Of a stretch of 64,000 nucleotides of DNA, positions 1 through 8,135 are shown in pieces. The notes below the pieces were generated by a model, which worked only from the letters and a program-made list of their open reading frames with translations, did not search any database and had not been told where the DNA came from. Source of the stretch: Lachnospiraceae bacterium 3-1 (lineage in GTDB: Bacteria; Bacillota; Clostridia; Lachnospirales; Lachnospiraceae); assembly GCA_000403255.2 (NCBI GenBank), contig KE159592.1:314715-378714 (forward strand), given 5' to 3'. A program made the position numbers and the translations under genes. Numbering within the stretch: the first letter of the stretch is position 1; each line of letters opens with the position of its first letter.

Positions 1-616
1 AGCGTCCAATCATCCTCTTTCCGATTCTGCCCATAGCCGCCATATCCCCAATACTGTATATTCCCCATACAATTGAAAGAAATACCATAGGACCTGCAAT
101 GGCTGATAAAAGTCCCATAAAACGATTAAATACCGGGCTGATAATCTCATTTGCAAGAAAAGTCCTGACACTCTCTGGCAGGAAACTACACACACCGCCG
201 CACAAAAAAGCCAGTATTACGGACAGCGCCAGTGAAGCCATCTGAGAACGTTTCTTCTTTTTGGGAGTAAATAAAATAAGATTCTCTCCATTTTTGTACT
301 GCCACGCGGGTGCAACCCCCATATTGGCAAGCAGTCCCCGCAGTACCTGGCTCTGTTCTTCCTCCCCTGTATCAAAGGGATCAAACCTTTCCCCTGGCAG
401 GAAAAGTTCCAGACGGATACTATTAAGACGTTTGATATATTTTTGTGCAAATGCTGCCTCCACACCGAAAGCTTCCTGGTACTTTAGCAGCGTTTCCTCC
501 ACTGCAAGCCGGATTTGGATAATATTTCTGGCATCAACCCCCCATTCTCCAAGCGTCTTTTCTGCAAGACTGCTTGTCTGCGCAATGTTTTCATTATTTA
601 ATTTCATCTTTTCCAT
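1..616 (-). CDS. Dicarboxylate/amino acid:cation symporter (DAACS-like), N-terminal part with an RsbW-like extension; cut by window edge
   Basis: Only the first ~205 residues are present; the C-terminus lies beyond the left edge. Residues ~20-118 form a soluble domain ahead of the membrane part. It holds a helix with AVEETL, an LPGERFDPF segment and a final strand NLILFTP, which resembles the fold order of RsbW/SpoIIAB-type GHKL ATPases (N-box, G1 box, last strand). The catalytic N-box asparagine is absent, so it is probably not a working ATPase. From ~residue 127 two hydrophobic segments begin, with SPVFNRFMGLL and AGPMVFLS as in sodium/proton-coupled dicarboxylate and glutamate carriers. 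The start is ATG at 616; ATG at 607 is an in-frame alternative. It follows the ABC ATPase gene by 21 bp and belongs to the same operon. The family call rests on a short membrane stretch. Confidence 0.6.
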   Translation of the reverse strand, partial: MEKMKLNNENIAQTSSLAEKTLGEWGVDARNIIQIRLAVEETLLKYQEAFGVEAAFAQKYIKRLNSIRLELFLPGERFDPFDTGEEEQSQVLRGLLANMGVAPAWQYKNGENLILFTPKKKKRSQMASLALSVILAFLCGGVCSFLPESVRTFLANEIISPVFNRFMGLLSAIAGPMVFLSIVWGIYSIGDMAAMGRIGKRMIGR

Positions 617-637
617 ATTTTTTCTCTTATTTTTTAT

Positions 638-1735
638 CTAAATACTTATAATAAATTGATTCATTCCATCCACAAACTTATGCTCCATCTCTTTGGACAT
701 TCCTTTTATCATCCTGCCAGACAAATCTTCTTCGTCCCCAAAAGGATGAAAGGAAGGTCCATAATAGGAAAACCGCATCTGCGCCAGATTTTCCCTTTCG
801 CTGTATTCCACATCCAGAGAAAGCTCCCTTTCCCCCGCTTCTCCTGCCGCAGGCAGAAGTTTTTGCATCAGCGCTTCCTCCACAACAAGCTGCATGGCGT
901 AAATCTGTCTCTGTGAAAACTGCTGCTTACGTCCGAACTCCTCAAGACGTGTCATAAAGGCCGGAAAATCAAAGTCACGTGAAATTTTTTCCACATGGAG
1001 CACCTTAAGCTGCCGGATAAATATCCGGGTTCTCTCCCTCTTTGGATGCTCAAAAATTTGTTCCGGCGTTCCGTCCTCATAGATTTCGCCCTGATCCATA
1101 TAAAATATCCTGGTGGATACATCCCGGGCAAACTTCATTTCATGGGTCACGATCATCATGGTCATTCCCTGCTCTGCCAGCCCACGGATAACAGAAAGAA
1201 CTTCCCCCACCATAGTGGGATCCAGGGCGGAAGTCGGTTCGTCAAAAAGAATAATTTCTGGCTCCATGGCCACCGTCCTTGCAATAGCCGCACGCTGCTT
1301 CTGTCCCCCTGAAAGTTCATCTGGATAAGAAAAAGCCTTGTCTGCAAGCCCTATGTTACGCAGCAGTTCCATCCCTCTATCATAAGCCTCCTGTCGGCTT
1401 CTTCCAAGAAGATCCACCTGCCCCATCATGATATTTTCTATAATGGTCTTGTGTGCAAACAGGTTGAAGGACTGAAATACCATTCCCATCTTCTGCCTCA
1501 CCAGATTTACCTTACATTTCTTGTCCGTTGTTACCACACCGTCTACCACAATCTCGCCTTTTGTAGGTGTCTCCAGAAGATTAATACATCGAAGCAGGGT
1601 TGACTTTCCTGTGCCTGACGGACCTATAATGGAAATCACCTCTCCTTTTTTAATCTCCACGCTTACATCCTTCAAAGGGGTTACGTTTAAATATTCCTTA
1701 CACAGATGCCGAATCGATATTATGCTCGTGTTCAT
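638..1735 (-). CDS. Polar amino acid ABC transporter ATP-binding protein with C-terminal GHKL-like domain
   Basis: Energises amino-acid uptake together with the fused binding-protein/permease encoded just upstream. Residues 1-~245 are a complete GlnQ-type ATPase: Walker A GPSGTGKS (38-45), signature LSGGQ (141-145), Walker B ILFDEP (162-167) and the H-loop TH (197-198). GlnQ proteins end near residue 245, but this one has ~120 more residues. That tail has the order of an RsbW-like GHKL domain: VVEEAL helix (284-289), YYGPSFHPF (324-332) in place of the G1 box, and the closing strand NQFIISI. The N-box asparagine is replaced, so catalysis is doubtful and a regulatory or binding role is inferred. 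ATG 1735 follows GGGGGA and gives the normal family N-terminus. ATG 1780 (TGATG overlap with the upstream stop) and GTG 1789 are alternatives. Confidence 0.9.
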   Translation of the reverse strand: MNTSIISIRHLCKEYLNVTPLKDVSVEIKKGEVISIIGPSGTGKSTLLRCINLLETPTKGEIVVDGVVTTDKKCKVNLVRQKMGMVFQSFNLFAHKTIIENIMMGQVDLLGRSRQEAYDRGMELLRNIGLADKAFSYPDELSGGQKQRAAIARTVAMEPEIILFDEPTSALDPTMVGEVLSVIRGLAEQGMTMMIVTHEMKFARDVSTRIFYMDQGEIYEDGTPEQIFEHPKRERTRIFIRQLKVLHVEKISRDFDFPAFMTRLEEFGRKQQFSQRQIYAMQLVVEEALMQKLLPAAGEAGERELSLDVEYSERENLAQMRFSYYGPSFHPFGDEEDLSGRMIKGMSKEMEHKFVDGMNQFIISI

Positions 1736-1779
1736 ACTTCCCCCGGCGCAAAGGCCCCGGGTTTCATGCTTTTCTGTCA

Positions 1780-4032
1780 TCACATGCACACCCCCTTTAA
1801 GCTGCGTTTCTTTCGCTTCGGTGCAACTTTCCTCTCTGCAAATGAGAGAGCTGCCGTCATCATATTGGCAACAATAAAATAAATTACTGCTGTCATTATC
1901 AGTGGAAAGAACGCCTCCATGGTACGTGAGCGTATAATGTCGGATACCTTTGTCAGATCCTGTACAGCAATATATCCTACTACTGAAGTCATTTTTACCA
2001 TGGAAATAAATTCGCCTTTCAACACAGGAATAAAATTTCTGGCCGCCTGAGGCAATACAATCTTAAAAAATGTCTGACCTTTCGTATAGCCCATAGCAAG
2101 GGCTGCCTCGCTTTGCCCCTTATCCACAGTTTCTATTCCTGTCCGCATCATCTCTGATGAATAGGCCGCAAAATTAATGGAAAATCCAATAACTGCAACC
2201 AGAATTTCAGAAATATCCACCGAACCAAAAATTCCATAATACAAAATCATCAGAAAGACTACGATAGGGGTTCCCTGAATCACGCGAACAAAGACCGCCC
2301 CCATCCACTGAGTTGGCTTACAACTGATCCGGCGCAGCATACATATCCCAAAGCCAAGGCACAGACCAAAAAATCCTGAAAAGACAGAAATCAGTATGGT
2401 GACGCCAAGCCCCCGCAAAATCAGCCGCCAGCGCCCCTCCACTACAAAAGTGCTTTGGAAGCTGTCCTCAAGATTTGCCCAGAAACCTTTTTCCTGCAAT
2501 TCTCCATCCAAATCACGCACCAAAAGTACCATAGCTGAGTCATAATGAGTATCTGCAAAGTCTACCCGCTTCGCTCTTTCTTCCGTGATGGAAAGGCTTC
2601 CACTGACCACATCCGCCTTGCCGCTTTCAAGGGCTGTTATCAGCGAAGCAAATTCACATGTTGTCATCTCCACCTTCATATCCAGTTCACGTGCAATCAG
2701 AAGCAGCAGATCTATCTCAAGCCCTAAAGGTTCGCCGCTGCTTCCAAGATAAGTCATAGGCTCATGGGCGCCATCATAGAAGTACCGGATGGTTCCCTTA
2801 TCCCCCGGCCAGTCCTGCTCCATTAATGCCTTTATGCTCTCATCCGCCCCAAGCCATTTTTCCTTTAAGGATGCGATTGTTCCGTCCTCTTTAAACTTTG
2901 CAATAACTTCATTAAACTGCTCTCGCAGAGGACTTCCCTTGGGAAGAGCATATCCATATTTATCCCGCACGACAGGTTCTTCAAAAATTTTCAGACCTTC
3001 ATTTTTTGCTGCTGCAAGCTGTGCCAGCGGTTCATCCAACGCCCCCGCATCCACACGATCTGCCATAAGAGCCGCAACAATATCGGGAACAGAATTGTAG
3101 TAAGAAAAGTCTTTTGCATCCGCAATTACTTCCTGTAAAAGTTTATCGTAAACCCCTCCGCTTAATGCTGCAAACCTTGCTCCGGCAAAATCCGAAAGTG
3201 TCTCGTATTTTTTCTCCGTGCTGTCTTTCTGTTTTGACCTTACCATAACGGCAGTCACCGAAGGATAAACACAATCGGAAAATTCAATATTCTTACGCCT
3301 TTCCTCGGTGGCATTTAAATTCGCCATAATACAATCAATGTCGCCGGCCTGGGCCGCGGCAATAATTCCGTCATAGTCGTAAATTTTAATTTCCACTTCC
3401 GCATTTAGCCACGCTCCAAAACGGTAAATCAGCTCCACATCATATCCGGTAAGAGTCGTCCCCTCATAGTAGCTGAAAGGCTGAACCATCCCTGTGGTTC
3501 CCACCTTAAGCTTACAGTCCGGCATCTGTGGCGCCTGTATTTTTGGCATGGTTCCCTCCGCCCTGCTTACCCAGCGGTCATACATATCATCCAGCGTTCC
3601 CTCGGCTCTTGCTTCCGACAGAAACTGGTTCACTTTATCCTTTAAATTGTCAACCTGGCTTTTGGGTGAAATTCCCACAGCCACATCCATGCTTTCTCCC
3701 AGGTTTTCCTCTAAAATCTCCACATTCTCAAGTCCACTGGCAATAGCAAATTCCATCATTACCCGGTCATAAACAAACCCGTCCAGTTTTCCCTGGGAAA
3801 TGGCGAGATACCCCGAAGAGTTGCCGGAAAATGTTTTACGCTTCGCCTCTGGCAGATATTTTTCCGCCATATACATGCCTGCCCCGCCTTCTGGAACACC
3901 AATCGTATAGGCCGGATTGTTGAGCTGTTCGATCAAAGTGATTTTTTCATTTTCTTTCCTTCCACATCCCCCAAGGCAAAGTATCCCTGAAAGAACAAGT
4001 GTTAAAAGCGCCATTCTTTTTTGTGAAACCAT
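1780..4032 (-). CDS. Fused amino acid ABC transporter: lipoprotein binding domains plus permease
   Basis: A 750-residue single-chain import component. It begins with a lipoprotein signal ending LGGC (Cys23). Residues ~30-160 resemble the second lobe of an SBP_bac_3 solute-binding protein. Residues ~172-400 are a full SBP_bac_3 domain ([18 protein letters not shown], ending EKWLG). Residues ~415-510 repeat a first lobe ([11 protein letters not shown]). From ~535 to the end is a HisM/GlnP-type permease with about five membrane segments and the ATPase-contact loop around EAALAMGYT. In most amino-acid ABC systems binding protein and permease are separate genes. The fusion suggests two or more tethered receptors per channel; ligand specificity cannot be read. 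The stop overlaps a possible start of the ATPase gene (TGATG), so the genes are translationally coupled. Confidence 0.88.
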   Translation of the reverse strand: MVSQKRMALLTLVLSGILCLGGCGRKENEKITLIEQLNNPAYTIGVPEGGAGMYMAEKYLPEAKRKTFSGNSSGYLAISQGKLDGFVYDRVMMEFAIASGLENVEILEENLGESMDVAVGISPKSQVDNLKDKVNQFLSEARAEGTLDDMYDRWVSRAEGTMPKIQAPQMPDCKLKVGTTGMVQPFSYYEGTTLTGYDVELIYRFGAWLNAEVEIKIYDYDGIIAAAQAGDIDCIMANLNATEERRKNIEFSDCVYPSVTAVMVRSKQKDSTEKKYETLSDFAGARFAALSGGVYDKLLQEVIADAKDFSYYNSVPDIVAALMADRVDAGALDEPLAQLAAAKNEGLKIFEEPVVRDKYGYALPKGSPLREQFNEVIAKFKEDGTIASLKEKWLGADESIKALMEQDWPGDKGTIRYFYDGAHEPMTYLGSSGEPLGLEIDLLLLIARELDMKVEMTTCEFASLITALESGKADVVSGSLSITEERAKRVDFADTHYDSAMVLLVRDLDGELQEKGFWANLEDSFQSTFVVEGRWRLILRGLGVTILISVFSGFFGLCLGFGICMLRRISCKPTQWMGAVFVRVIQGTPIVVFLMILYYGIFGSVDISEILVAVIGFSINFAAYSSEMMRTGIETVDKGQSEAALAMGYTKGQTFFKIVLPQAARNFIPVLKGEFISMVKMTSVVGYIAVQDLTKVSDIIRSRTMEAFFPLIMTAVIYFIVANMMTAALSFAERKVAPKRKKRSLKGVCM

Positions 4033-4038
4033 TTTTCC

Positions 4039-4242
4039 TCACCTTTCATCTGACAGAATCCCTCTGTCCCGGCACAGAGCTTCTATACTCCTGTCATATG
4101 TAGCTTCCGCCTGGGCGGAAAAAAAGCACCCGGGCACTCCCTCGTTATTATCCCGGTGATGAGCCACACAGGCACAGCACTTCCCATGTCTCGGACAGTC
4201 ATAAGTGCATGGGCATGGTCTTTTGTTGTCACAATCTGCCAT
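4039..4242 (-). CDS. DUF6485-type cysteine-rich small protein
   Basis: A 67-residue protein rich in cysteine and histidine: CPCTY, CPRHGKCCACVAHHR and a later PGCFF. The spaced Cys/His pattern suggests a small metal- or FeS-binding protein, and it resembles the uncharacterised DUF6485 family of anaerobic Firmicutes (recognised by pattern, not by search). The start was set at ATG 4242 because AAAGGAG lies 7-8 bases ahead of it; upstream in-frame starts have no usable spacing. It ends 6 bp before the binding-protein/permease gene and is therefore probably the first gene of that transport operon. No function is known to me. Confidence 0.65.
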   Translation of the reverse strand: MADCDNKRPCPCTYDCPRHGKCCACVAHHRDNNEGVPGCFFSAQAEATYDRSIEALCRDRGILSDER

Positions 4243-4449
4243 ATTCATTCTCCTTTCGACTATCATTTAAAAAAATATTATTGGATTTTCTCCATTCACT
4301 ACTTACGCTATTATAGCAGATAAGAAATTTGCTTAGGTGGGTATGGGATGATTTGTATTTTTTCTGGTATAATTTGTTATAAGGGGCTGTCGCACTAATA
4401 TAGTTACTTGTTCAAAAGGTCTTGCCGCTTATATATTAAGAAGAATCTT

Positions 4450-4563
4450 TCATATATTTTTTTCATCCCAGTATTCATAGGAGATATCATCCATACTGTA
4501 GCAGGGCAAAGTAATGGTTCGCAGAACAAAAGTATCTAAAAACACTTTTCTAAAATCTGTCAT
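4450..4563 (-). CDS. Very small ORF in a decayed region (37 aa), possible remnant
   Basis: Encodes 37 residues starting MTDFRKVFLDTF and ending YWDEKNI. Its ATG lies inside the last codons of the fragment 4550-4736 (14-base overlap) with GGAG shortly before it, as in coupled gene pairs. I do not recognise a family. It may be the 5' part of a broken gene or a real small gene; the neighbourhood is clearly degraded. Confidence 0.3.
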   Translation of the reverse strand: MTDFRKVFLDTFVLRTITLPCYSMDDISYEYWDEKNI

Positions 4564-4736
4564 CGAAACCCATCTCCTTTATATATTCGTCTATCTCTTC
4601 TGCAGTTTTTCCAATCGGAATAACGAAAACATCTGAATCTATGAAACATCTTCTTTTTTCTGACCTTGCTTCATCTATAGGAGGGAACGATAATGGAAAA
4701 ACTGACTTGATTAGATAAGAAGGAGGAACTAATTTT
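4550..4736 (-). pseudogene. C-terminal remnant of an unrecognised protein
   Basis: An open frame without a start codon reads ...FIDSDVFVIPIGKTAEEID... and ends in DDRF-stop. The composition is that of a genuine bacterial protein rather than a random frame, but no ribosome site or start is visible and the upstream boundary is uncertain (it runs into the opposite-strand fragment at 4737). Probably the surviving 3' end of a deleted gene. No family recognised. Confidence 0.3.
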
Positions 4737-4853
4737 ATGTTACCGACAAGAGAACGGGCTGAAGAACTTTTAATAGAAGCAGAAAAATGTAATCCAGGAA
4801 CATGGGGATTTCCTTATTGTATGAGATACAAAAAAATGCTGGAAACCACTTAA
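4737..4853 (+). pseudogene. 5' fragment of an HD-domain hydrolase-like gene
   Basis: Thirty-eight codons starting MLPTRERAEELL and continuing EAEKCNPG, preceded by an excellent ribosome site (AAGGAGGA, 8 bases before ATG). This start resembles the N-termini of small HD/HDIG phosphohydrolases of Firmicutes, in which the HD motif follows. Here the frame ends almost at once inside the tRNA terminator hairpin, so the catalytic part is gone. The HD assignment is inference from the N-terminal pattern. Confidence 0.4.
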
Positions 4854-4875
4854 ATCTAAGGTTTCCAGCATTTTA
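4829..4875 (-). terminator. Rho-independent terminator of tRNA-Glu
   Basis: Perfect 12-bp inverted repeat (ATGCTGGAAACC at 4836-4847, matching GGTTTCCAGCAT at 4860-4871) followed on the minus strand by a run of T. It lies 28 bp past the tRNA 3' end. Confidence 0.8.
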
Positions 4876-4902
4876 TCGGGTTGGGCTGTTATAAACAGTC
4901 AA

Positions 4903-4974
4903 CAGCTCGTAGGGGAATCGAACCCCTGTTTCCGCCGTGAGAGGGCGGCGTCTTGACCGCTTGACCAACGAGCC
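4903..4974 (-). tRNA. tRNA-Glu (anticodon CTC)
   Basis: On the minus strand the sequence begins GGCTCGT and closes with the complementary ACGAGCT, forming a 7-bp acceptor stem with one G.U pair. The T-arm carries GGTTCGATTCC. The anticodon stem CCGCC/GGCGG encloses the loop CTCTCAC, giving anticodon CTC, which reads GAG. The CCA end is not encoded. A hairpin terminator follows. Confidence 0.9.
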
Positions 4975-5036
4975 ATGTTTTGTACTTCAAAACTCAACAA
5001 GTTCATTATACATACTAACTTCTAAAAAGTCAAGCA

Positions 5037-6413
5037 TTATTTTGAAAAAAATGAAATATTTTGTAACAGCAAAATATGTTCTTTTAACATGGACACTGCC
5101 ATTCCCCGCACCAGCTTATTCTCCAACTGCCCTTCTTCCTCCTCAGACAATAAAACTGCCGCCTTGACATACTCTTTGGTATGACCCATAAAATATCTTT
5201 TCCCTCCAAAAGAAACTTCTTCTTCCATAAGAACTTCCAATTCCTGTCCTATGTGCTGATTTAGATACTCCTGATTCATAAAATGCAGATCCCTAAAAAG
5301 AATGTCGCTTCTTTTACTCTTAATCTCCTCTGGCACCTGATGCTCCATTTTGGCCGCCCGTGTGCCTTTTCGCAAAGAATATTTGAAAATATGTATTTCA
5401 AAAAAGCGAATCCTTTTCAAAAATGCTCTGGTAATCTCAAATTCTTCTTCTGTTTCTCCTGGAAATCCCACAATCACATCTGTGGTAATCGCCGGATGAG
5501 AAAAATATTTACGCAAAAGCATGCATCCTCTCTCATATTCTTCACAGGTATACTTGCGATTCATTCTCTGTAGAGTCTCATCACAGCCGCTTTGCAGCGA
5601 CAAATGGAAATGAGGACAAATTTTTGGAAGCTTTGACAACTCTCTGGCAAACTCTTCCGTCACAATCCCAGGCTCTAAAGAACCAAGGCGAATCCGGTCA
5701 ATTCCTTTGAGGGCATGGACACGCCAAATAAGATCCAATAAGTGTACCGTTCCAGATTCATCTGCCAAGTCCACCCCATAGGAGCTTAAATGGATGCCTG
5801 TCAATACAATTTCACGGTATCCCTCTTTTGCAAGAATTTCTACTTCCCGAACAACATCATCCATGCTCCGGCTTCTGACTCTCCCCCTGGCATAAGGAAT
5901 GATACAGTAGCTGCAAAACTGGTTACAACCATCCTGCACTTTCACAAAAGCCCGGGTATGTTCTCCCGTGCTGGTGACACTCATTGTTTCATACTCTCTA
6001 TCTTGTGCAATCTCCCCTACGGATACAAAGGAATGCTTTTCTTTCGGCTTTCCCATATTCTGGGCTGAATCATGAAAATACTCTTCCAACAATTTTACCA
6101 GTTGATGCTTCTTATTATTTCCAATTAAAATATCAATGGCCGAATCTGCCTGGGCCTGCTCCTTTGAAGTCTGCACGTAACATCCGGCTGCCACCACCAC
6201 ACTGTCTGGATTTTTCTTTTTTGCCCGGTGAAGCATCTGCCTGGATTTGCGGTCCGCAATATTGGTAACAGAACAAGTATTTATCACATAAACGTCCGCC
6301 GTCTCCTCAAAAGGCACAATCTCATATCCTGCCTGCTCTAGCATCTGCCGCATACCTTCTGTCTCATATGCATTGACTTTACATCCAAGGTTATGTAATG
6401 CCGCTTTTTTCAT
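5037..6413 (-). CDS. mtaB: tRNA t6A37 methylthiotransferase MtaB
   Basis: Radical-SAM enzyme that adds a methylthio group to N6-threonylcarbamoyladenosine at tRNA position 37 (ms2t6A). The 458-residue protein has the full family layout. The N-terminal UPF0004 domain has cysteines 11, 47 and 78 for one 4Fe-4S cluster. The radical-SAM domain has CNQFCSYC (163, 167, 170) for the second cluster, with PYARGR after it. The C-terminal TRAM-like segment contains the KEYV region. The start ATG 6413 gives the family N-terminus (LGCKVN at 9-14). It is the only gene between the tRNA and a divergent HPr-like gene. Confidence 0.95.
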   Translation of the reverse strand: MKKAALHNLGCKVNAYETEGMRQMLEQAGYEIVPFEETADVYVINTCSVTNIADRKSRQMLHRAKKKNPDSVVVAAGCYVQTSKEQAQADSAIDILIGNNKKHQLVKLLEEYFHDSAQNMGKPKEKHSFVSVGEIAQDREYETMSVTSTGEHTRAFVKVQDGCNQFCSYCIIPYARGRVRSRSMDDVVREVEILAKEGYREIVLTGIHLSSYGVDLADESGTVHLLDLIWRVHALKGIDRIRLGSLEPGIVTEEFARELSKLPKICPHFHLSLQSGCDETLQRMNRKYTCEEYERGCMLLRKYFSHPAITTDVIVGFPGETEEEFEITRAFLKRIRFFEIHIFKYSLRKGTRAAKMEHQVPEEIKSKRSDILFRDLHFMNQEYLNQHIGQELEVLMEEEVSFGGKRYFMGHTKEYVKAAVLLSEEEEGQLENKLVRGMAVSMLKEHILLLQNISFFSK

Positions 6414-6498
6414 CCTTTTTCATCCTTTCCCTTCCTGTTTCCATAGCAAACTGCCGAAAACCTACTGGTTTTTATTTCCTAAATTGGTTATGACACCA

Positions 6499-6527
6499 TT
6501 GACTTTTCCGTCAAAAAACGATACTAT
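6499..6527 (+). promoter_or_regulatory. Sigma-A type promoter of the HPr-like gene
   Basis: TTGACT (6499-6504) and TACTAT (6522-6527) with a 17-bp spacer, about 75 bp upstream of the start of the HPr-like gene. Confidence 0.6.
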
Positions 6528-6601
6528 AAAGGAAATATTTGTTACATATTTCAAGTAAAATAAATTTGGAACATATGAATTATAATAAGGAGGCAACAAA
6601 C

Positions 6602-6832
6602 ATGAAAACAGTACAAATTTCTTTAAATTCTATTGACAAGGTAAAATCTTTCGTAAATGCAATCACCCAATTTGATTATGATTTTGATTTGATTTCTGGA
6701 AGATATGTCATTGATGCAAAATCCATTATGGGAATTTTCAGCCTTGACCTTTCCAAACCCATTGACCTGGCTATCCATGTAGAAAGTGATGTGGATGAAA
6801 TCCTGGAAGCCTTAAAACCATATTTAGTATAG
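6602..6832 (+). CDS. HPr-like protein lacking the phosphoacceptor histidine
   Basis: A 76-residue protein with the size and secondary-structure pattern of the PTS phosphocarrier HPr. The segment AKSIMGIFSLDLSKP matches the HPr region around regulatory Ser46. The canonical active-site segment G-I/L-H-A-R-P is absent: the equivalent stretch near residue 10-15 reads SIDKVKSFV and has no histidine. It therefore cannot carry phosphate in the standard way, and a regulatory role through the Ser46-type site is inferred. The start is ATG 6602 with AAGGAGG 8 bases upstream; a further upstream ATG has no such site. It is monocistronic, with its own promoter and terminator. Confidence 0.75.
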   Translation: MKTVQISLNSIDKVKSFVNAITQFDYDFDLISGRYVIDAKSIMGIFSLDLSKPIDLAIHVESDVDEILEALKPYLV

Positions 6833-6844
6833 TCTATCATTGGT

Positions 6845-6872
6845 CCCCCATGGAAGCTCATGGGGGTTTTTT
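6845..6872 (+). terminator. Rho-independent terminator after the HPr-like gene
   Basis: CCCCCATG (6845-6852) pairs with CATGGGGG (6859-6866), followed by TTTTTT. It sits 12 bp after the stop and against the end of the convergent thiI gene. Confidence 0.85.
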
Positions 6873-8064
6873 ATTCTGCCATATCTGCTTCTACAATTAT
6901 AGTTTCTGCTGTCTCAATGGCTGTCTTCACCATTTCATCAATTTTCTCTTTTAGATGTGTTTCTGATCGGCGAATCACCTTCAAGCTAGGCTTTGTCACT
7001 GGATGTTTTGCTACAAATATGGTACAGCAGTCTTCATAAGGCAAAATAGACGTCTCATATGTGCCAATTTTTTCTGAAACCCCAATAATTTCCTGTTTAT
7101 CAAATCCAATCAATGGACGGTACACTGGCAGCTCGCACACCTCATCGGTAGCTGCTAAAGACTGCATCGTCTGACTTGCCACCTGTCCAATGCTCTCTCC
7201 CGTAATCAATCCCAAAGAATTGGTTTCCCTGGCAAAATGCTCTGCAATCCGCATCATATAACGCCGCATAATAATCGTCAATTCCTCATGGGGACATTTT
7301 TCATAAATGTACATCTGAATATCAGTAAAGTTTACCACTTTCAAATAAATAGGCCCAGAATACTTTGCAACAATTTTTGCCAAGTCCACTACCTTTTGTT
7401 TGGCGCGCTCACTGGTATAGGGAGGTGCATGGAAATAAACTGCATCAATCTTTACCCCTCGCTTAGCAATCATATATCCAGCCACTGGACTATCAATTCC
7501 ACCAGATAGCAACAGCATTCCTTTTCCATTGGTGCCCACAGGCATACCGCCAGGTCCAGGAATAATTTCCGAATAAATATTAATTTTTCTGCGGATTTCA
7601 ACATTTACCATAATCTCAGGCTGGTGTACGTCCACCTTCATTTCGGGGATAGCTTTTAAAATGCGTTCCCCCAATGCCGCATTCACCTCCATGGAACTGA
7701 GGGGATAGCTCTTTCTTGCCCGCCTTGTATTCACTTTAAAGGTTTTATTCTTATCTGCATAATGGTTATCCAGATAAGCAATCACATCCTCCGCCAATTG
7801 ATCAAAACCTTCCTCTTCCACAAGCGCCACAGGGCAAATACCCACAATTCCAAATACATGCTGAAGGCTTTCCAACGCTTCCTGATAATCGTACTCGCCC
7901 AAGGCTTCAATGTAAATACGCCCTTGTTCTTTGGTAATCAAAAATTCTCCTTCTACTGGCTTCAATGCATATTTTATCTGGTGAATCAGAGCGTCTTCAA
8001 ATAAATGACGGTTTTTTCCCTTGATTCCGATTTCTCCGTATTTTATTAAAAATGCTTTAAACAT
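6871..8064 (-). CDS. thiI: tRNA 4-thiouridine synthase ThiI
   Basis: Activates U8 of tRNA by adenylation and transfers sulfur to give s4U; in many bacteria it also serves thiazole synthesis. The 397 residues hold an N-terminal ferredoxin-like domain, a THUMP domain (~60-165) and a PP-loop ATPase with SGGIDSP at 187-193. The C-terminal rhodanese domain of the enterobacterial enzyme is absent, as in Bacillus-type ThiI, where a dedicated cysteine desulfurase supplies sulfur directly. That partner is the next gene upstream (71-bp gap), as in the Bacillus nifZ-thiI pair. The start ATG 8064 follows AGGAGG. Confidence 0.95.
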   Translation of the reverse strand: MFKAFLIKYGEIGIKGKNRHLFEDALIHQIKYALKPVEGEFLITKEQGRIYIEALGEYDYQEALESLQHVFGIVGICPVALVEEEGFDQLAEDVIAYLDNHYADKNKTFKVNTRRARKSYPLSSMEVNAALGERILKAIPEMKVDVHQPEIMVNVEIRRKINIYSEIIPGPGGMPVGTNGKGMLLLSGGIDSPVAGYMIAKRGVKIDAVYFHAPPYTSERAKQKVVDLAKIVAKYSGPIYLKVVNFTDIQMYIYEKCPHEELTIIMRRYMMRIAEHFARETNSLGLITGESIGQVASQTMQSLAATDEVCELPVYRPLIGFDKQEIIGVSEKIGTYETSILPYEDCCTIFVAKHPVTKPSLKVIRRSETHLKEKIDEMVKTAIETAETIIVEADMAE

Positions 8065-8135
8065 AGTTCCTCCTATTGCAAAATTGGGCTTTTGAAGACA
8101 ATGCGCAATTTAGTATACGTCAAAAGTAAATTTTC

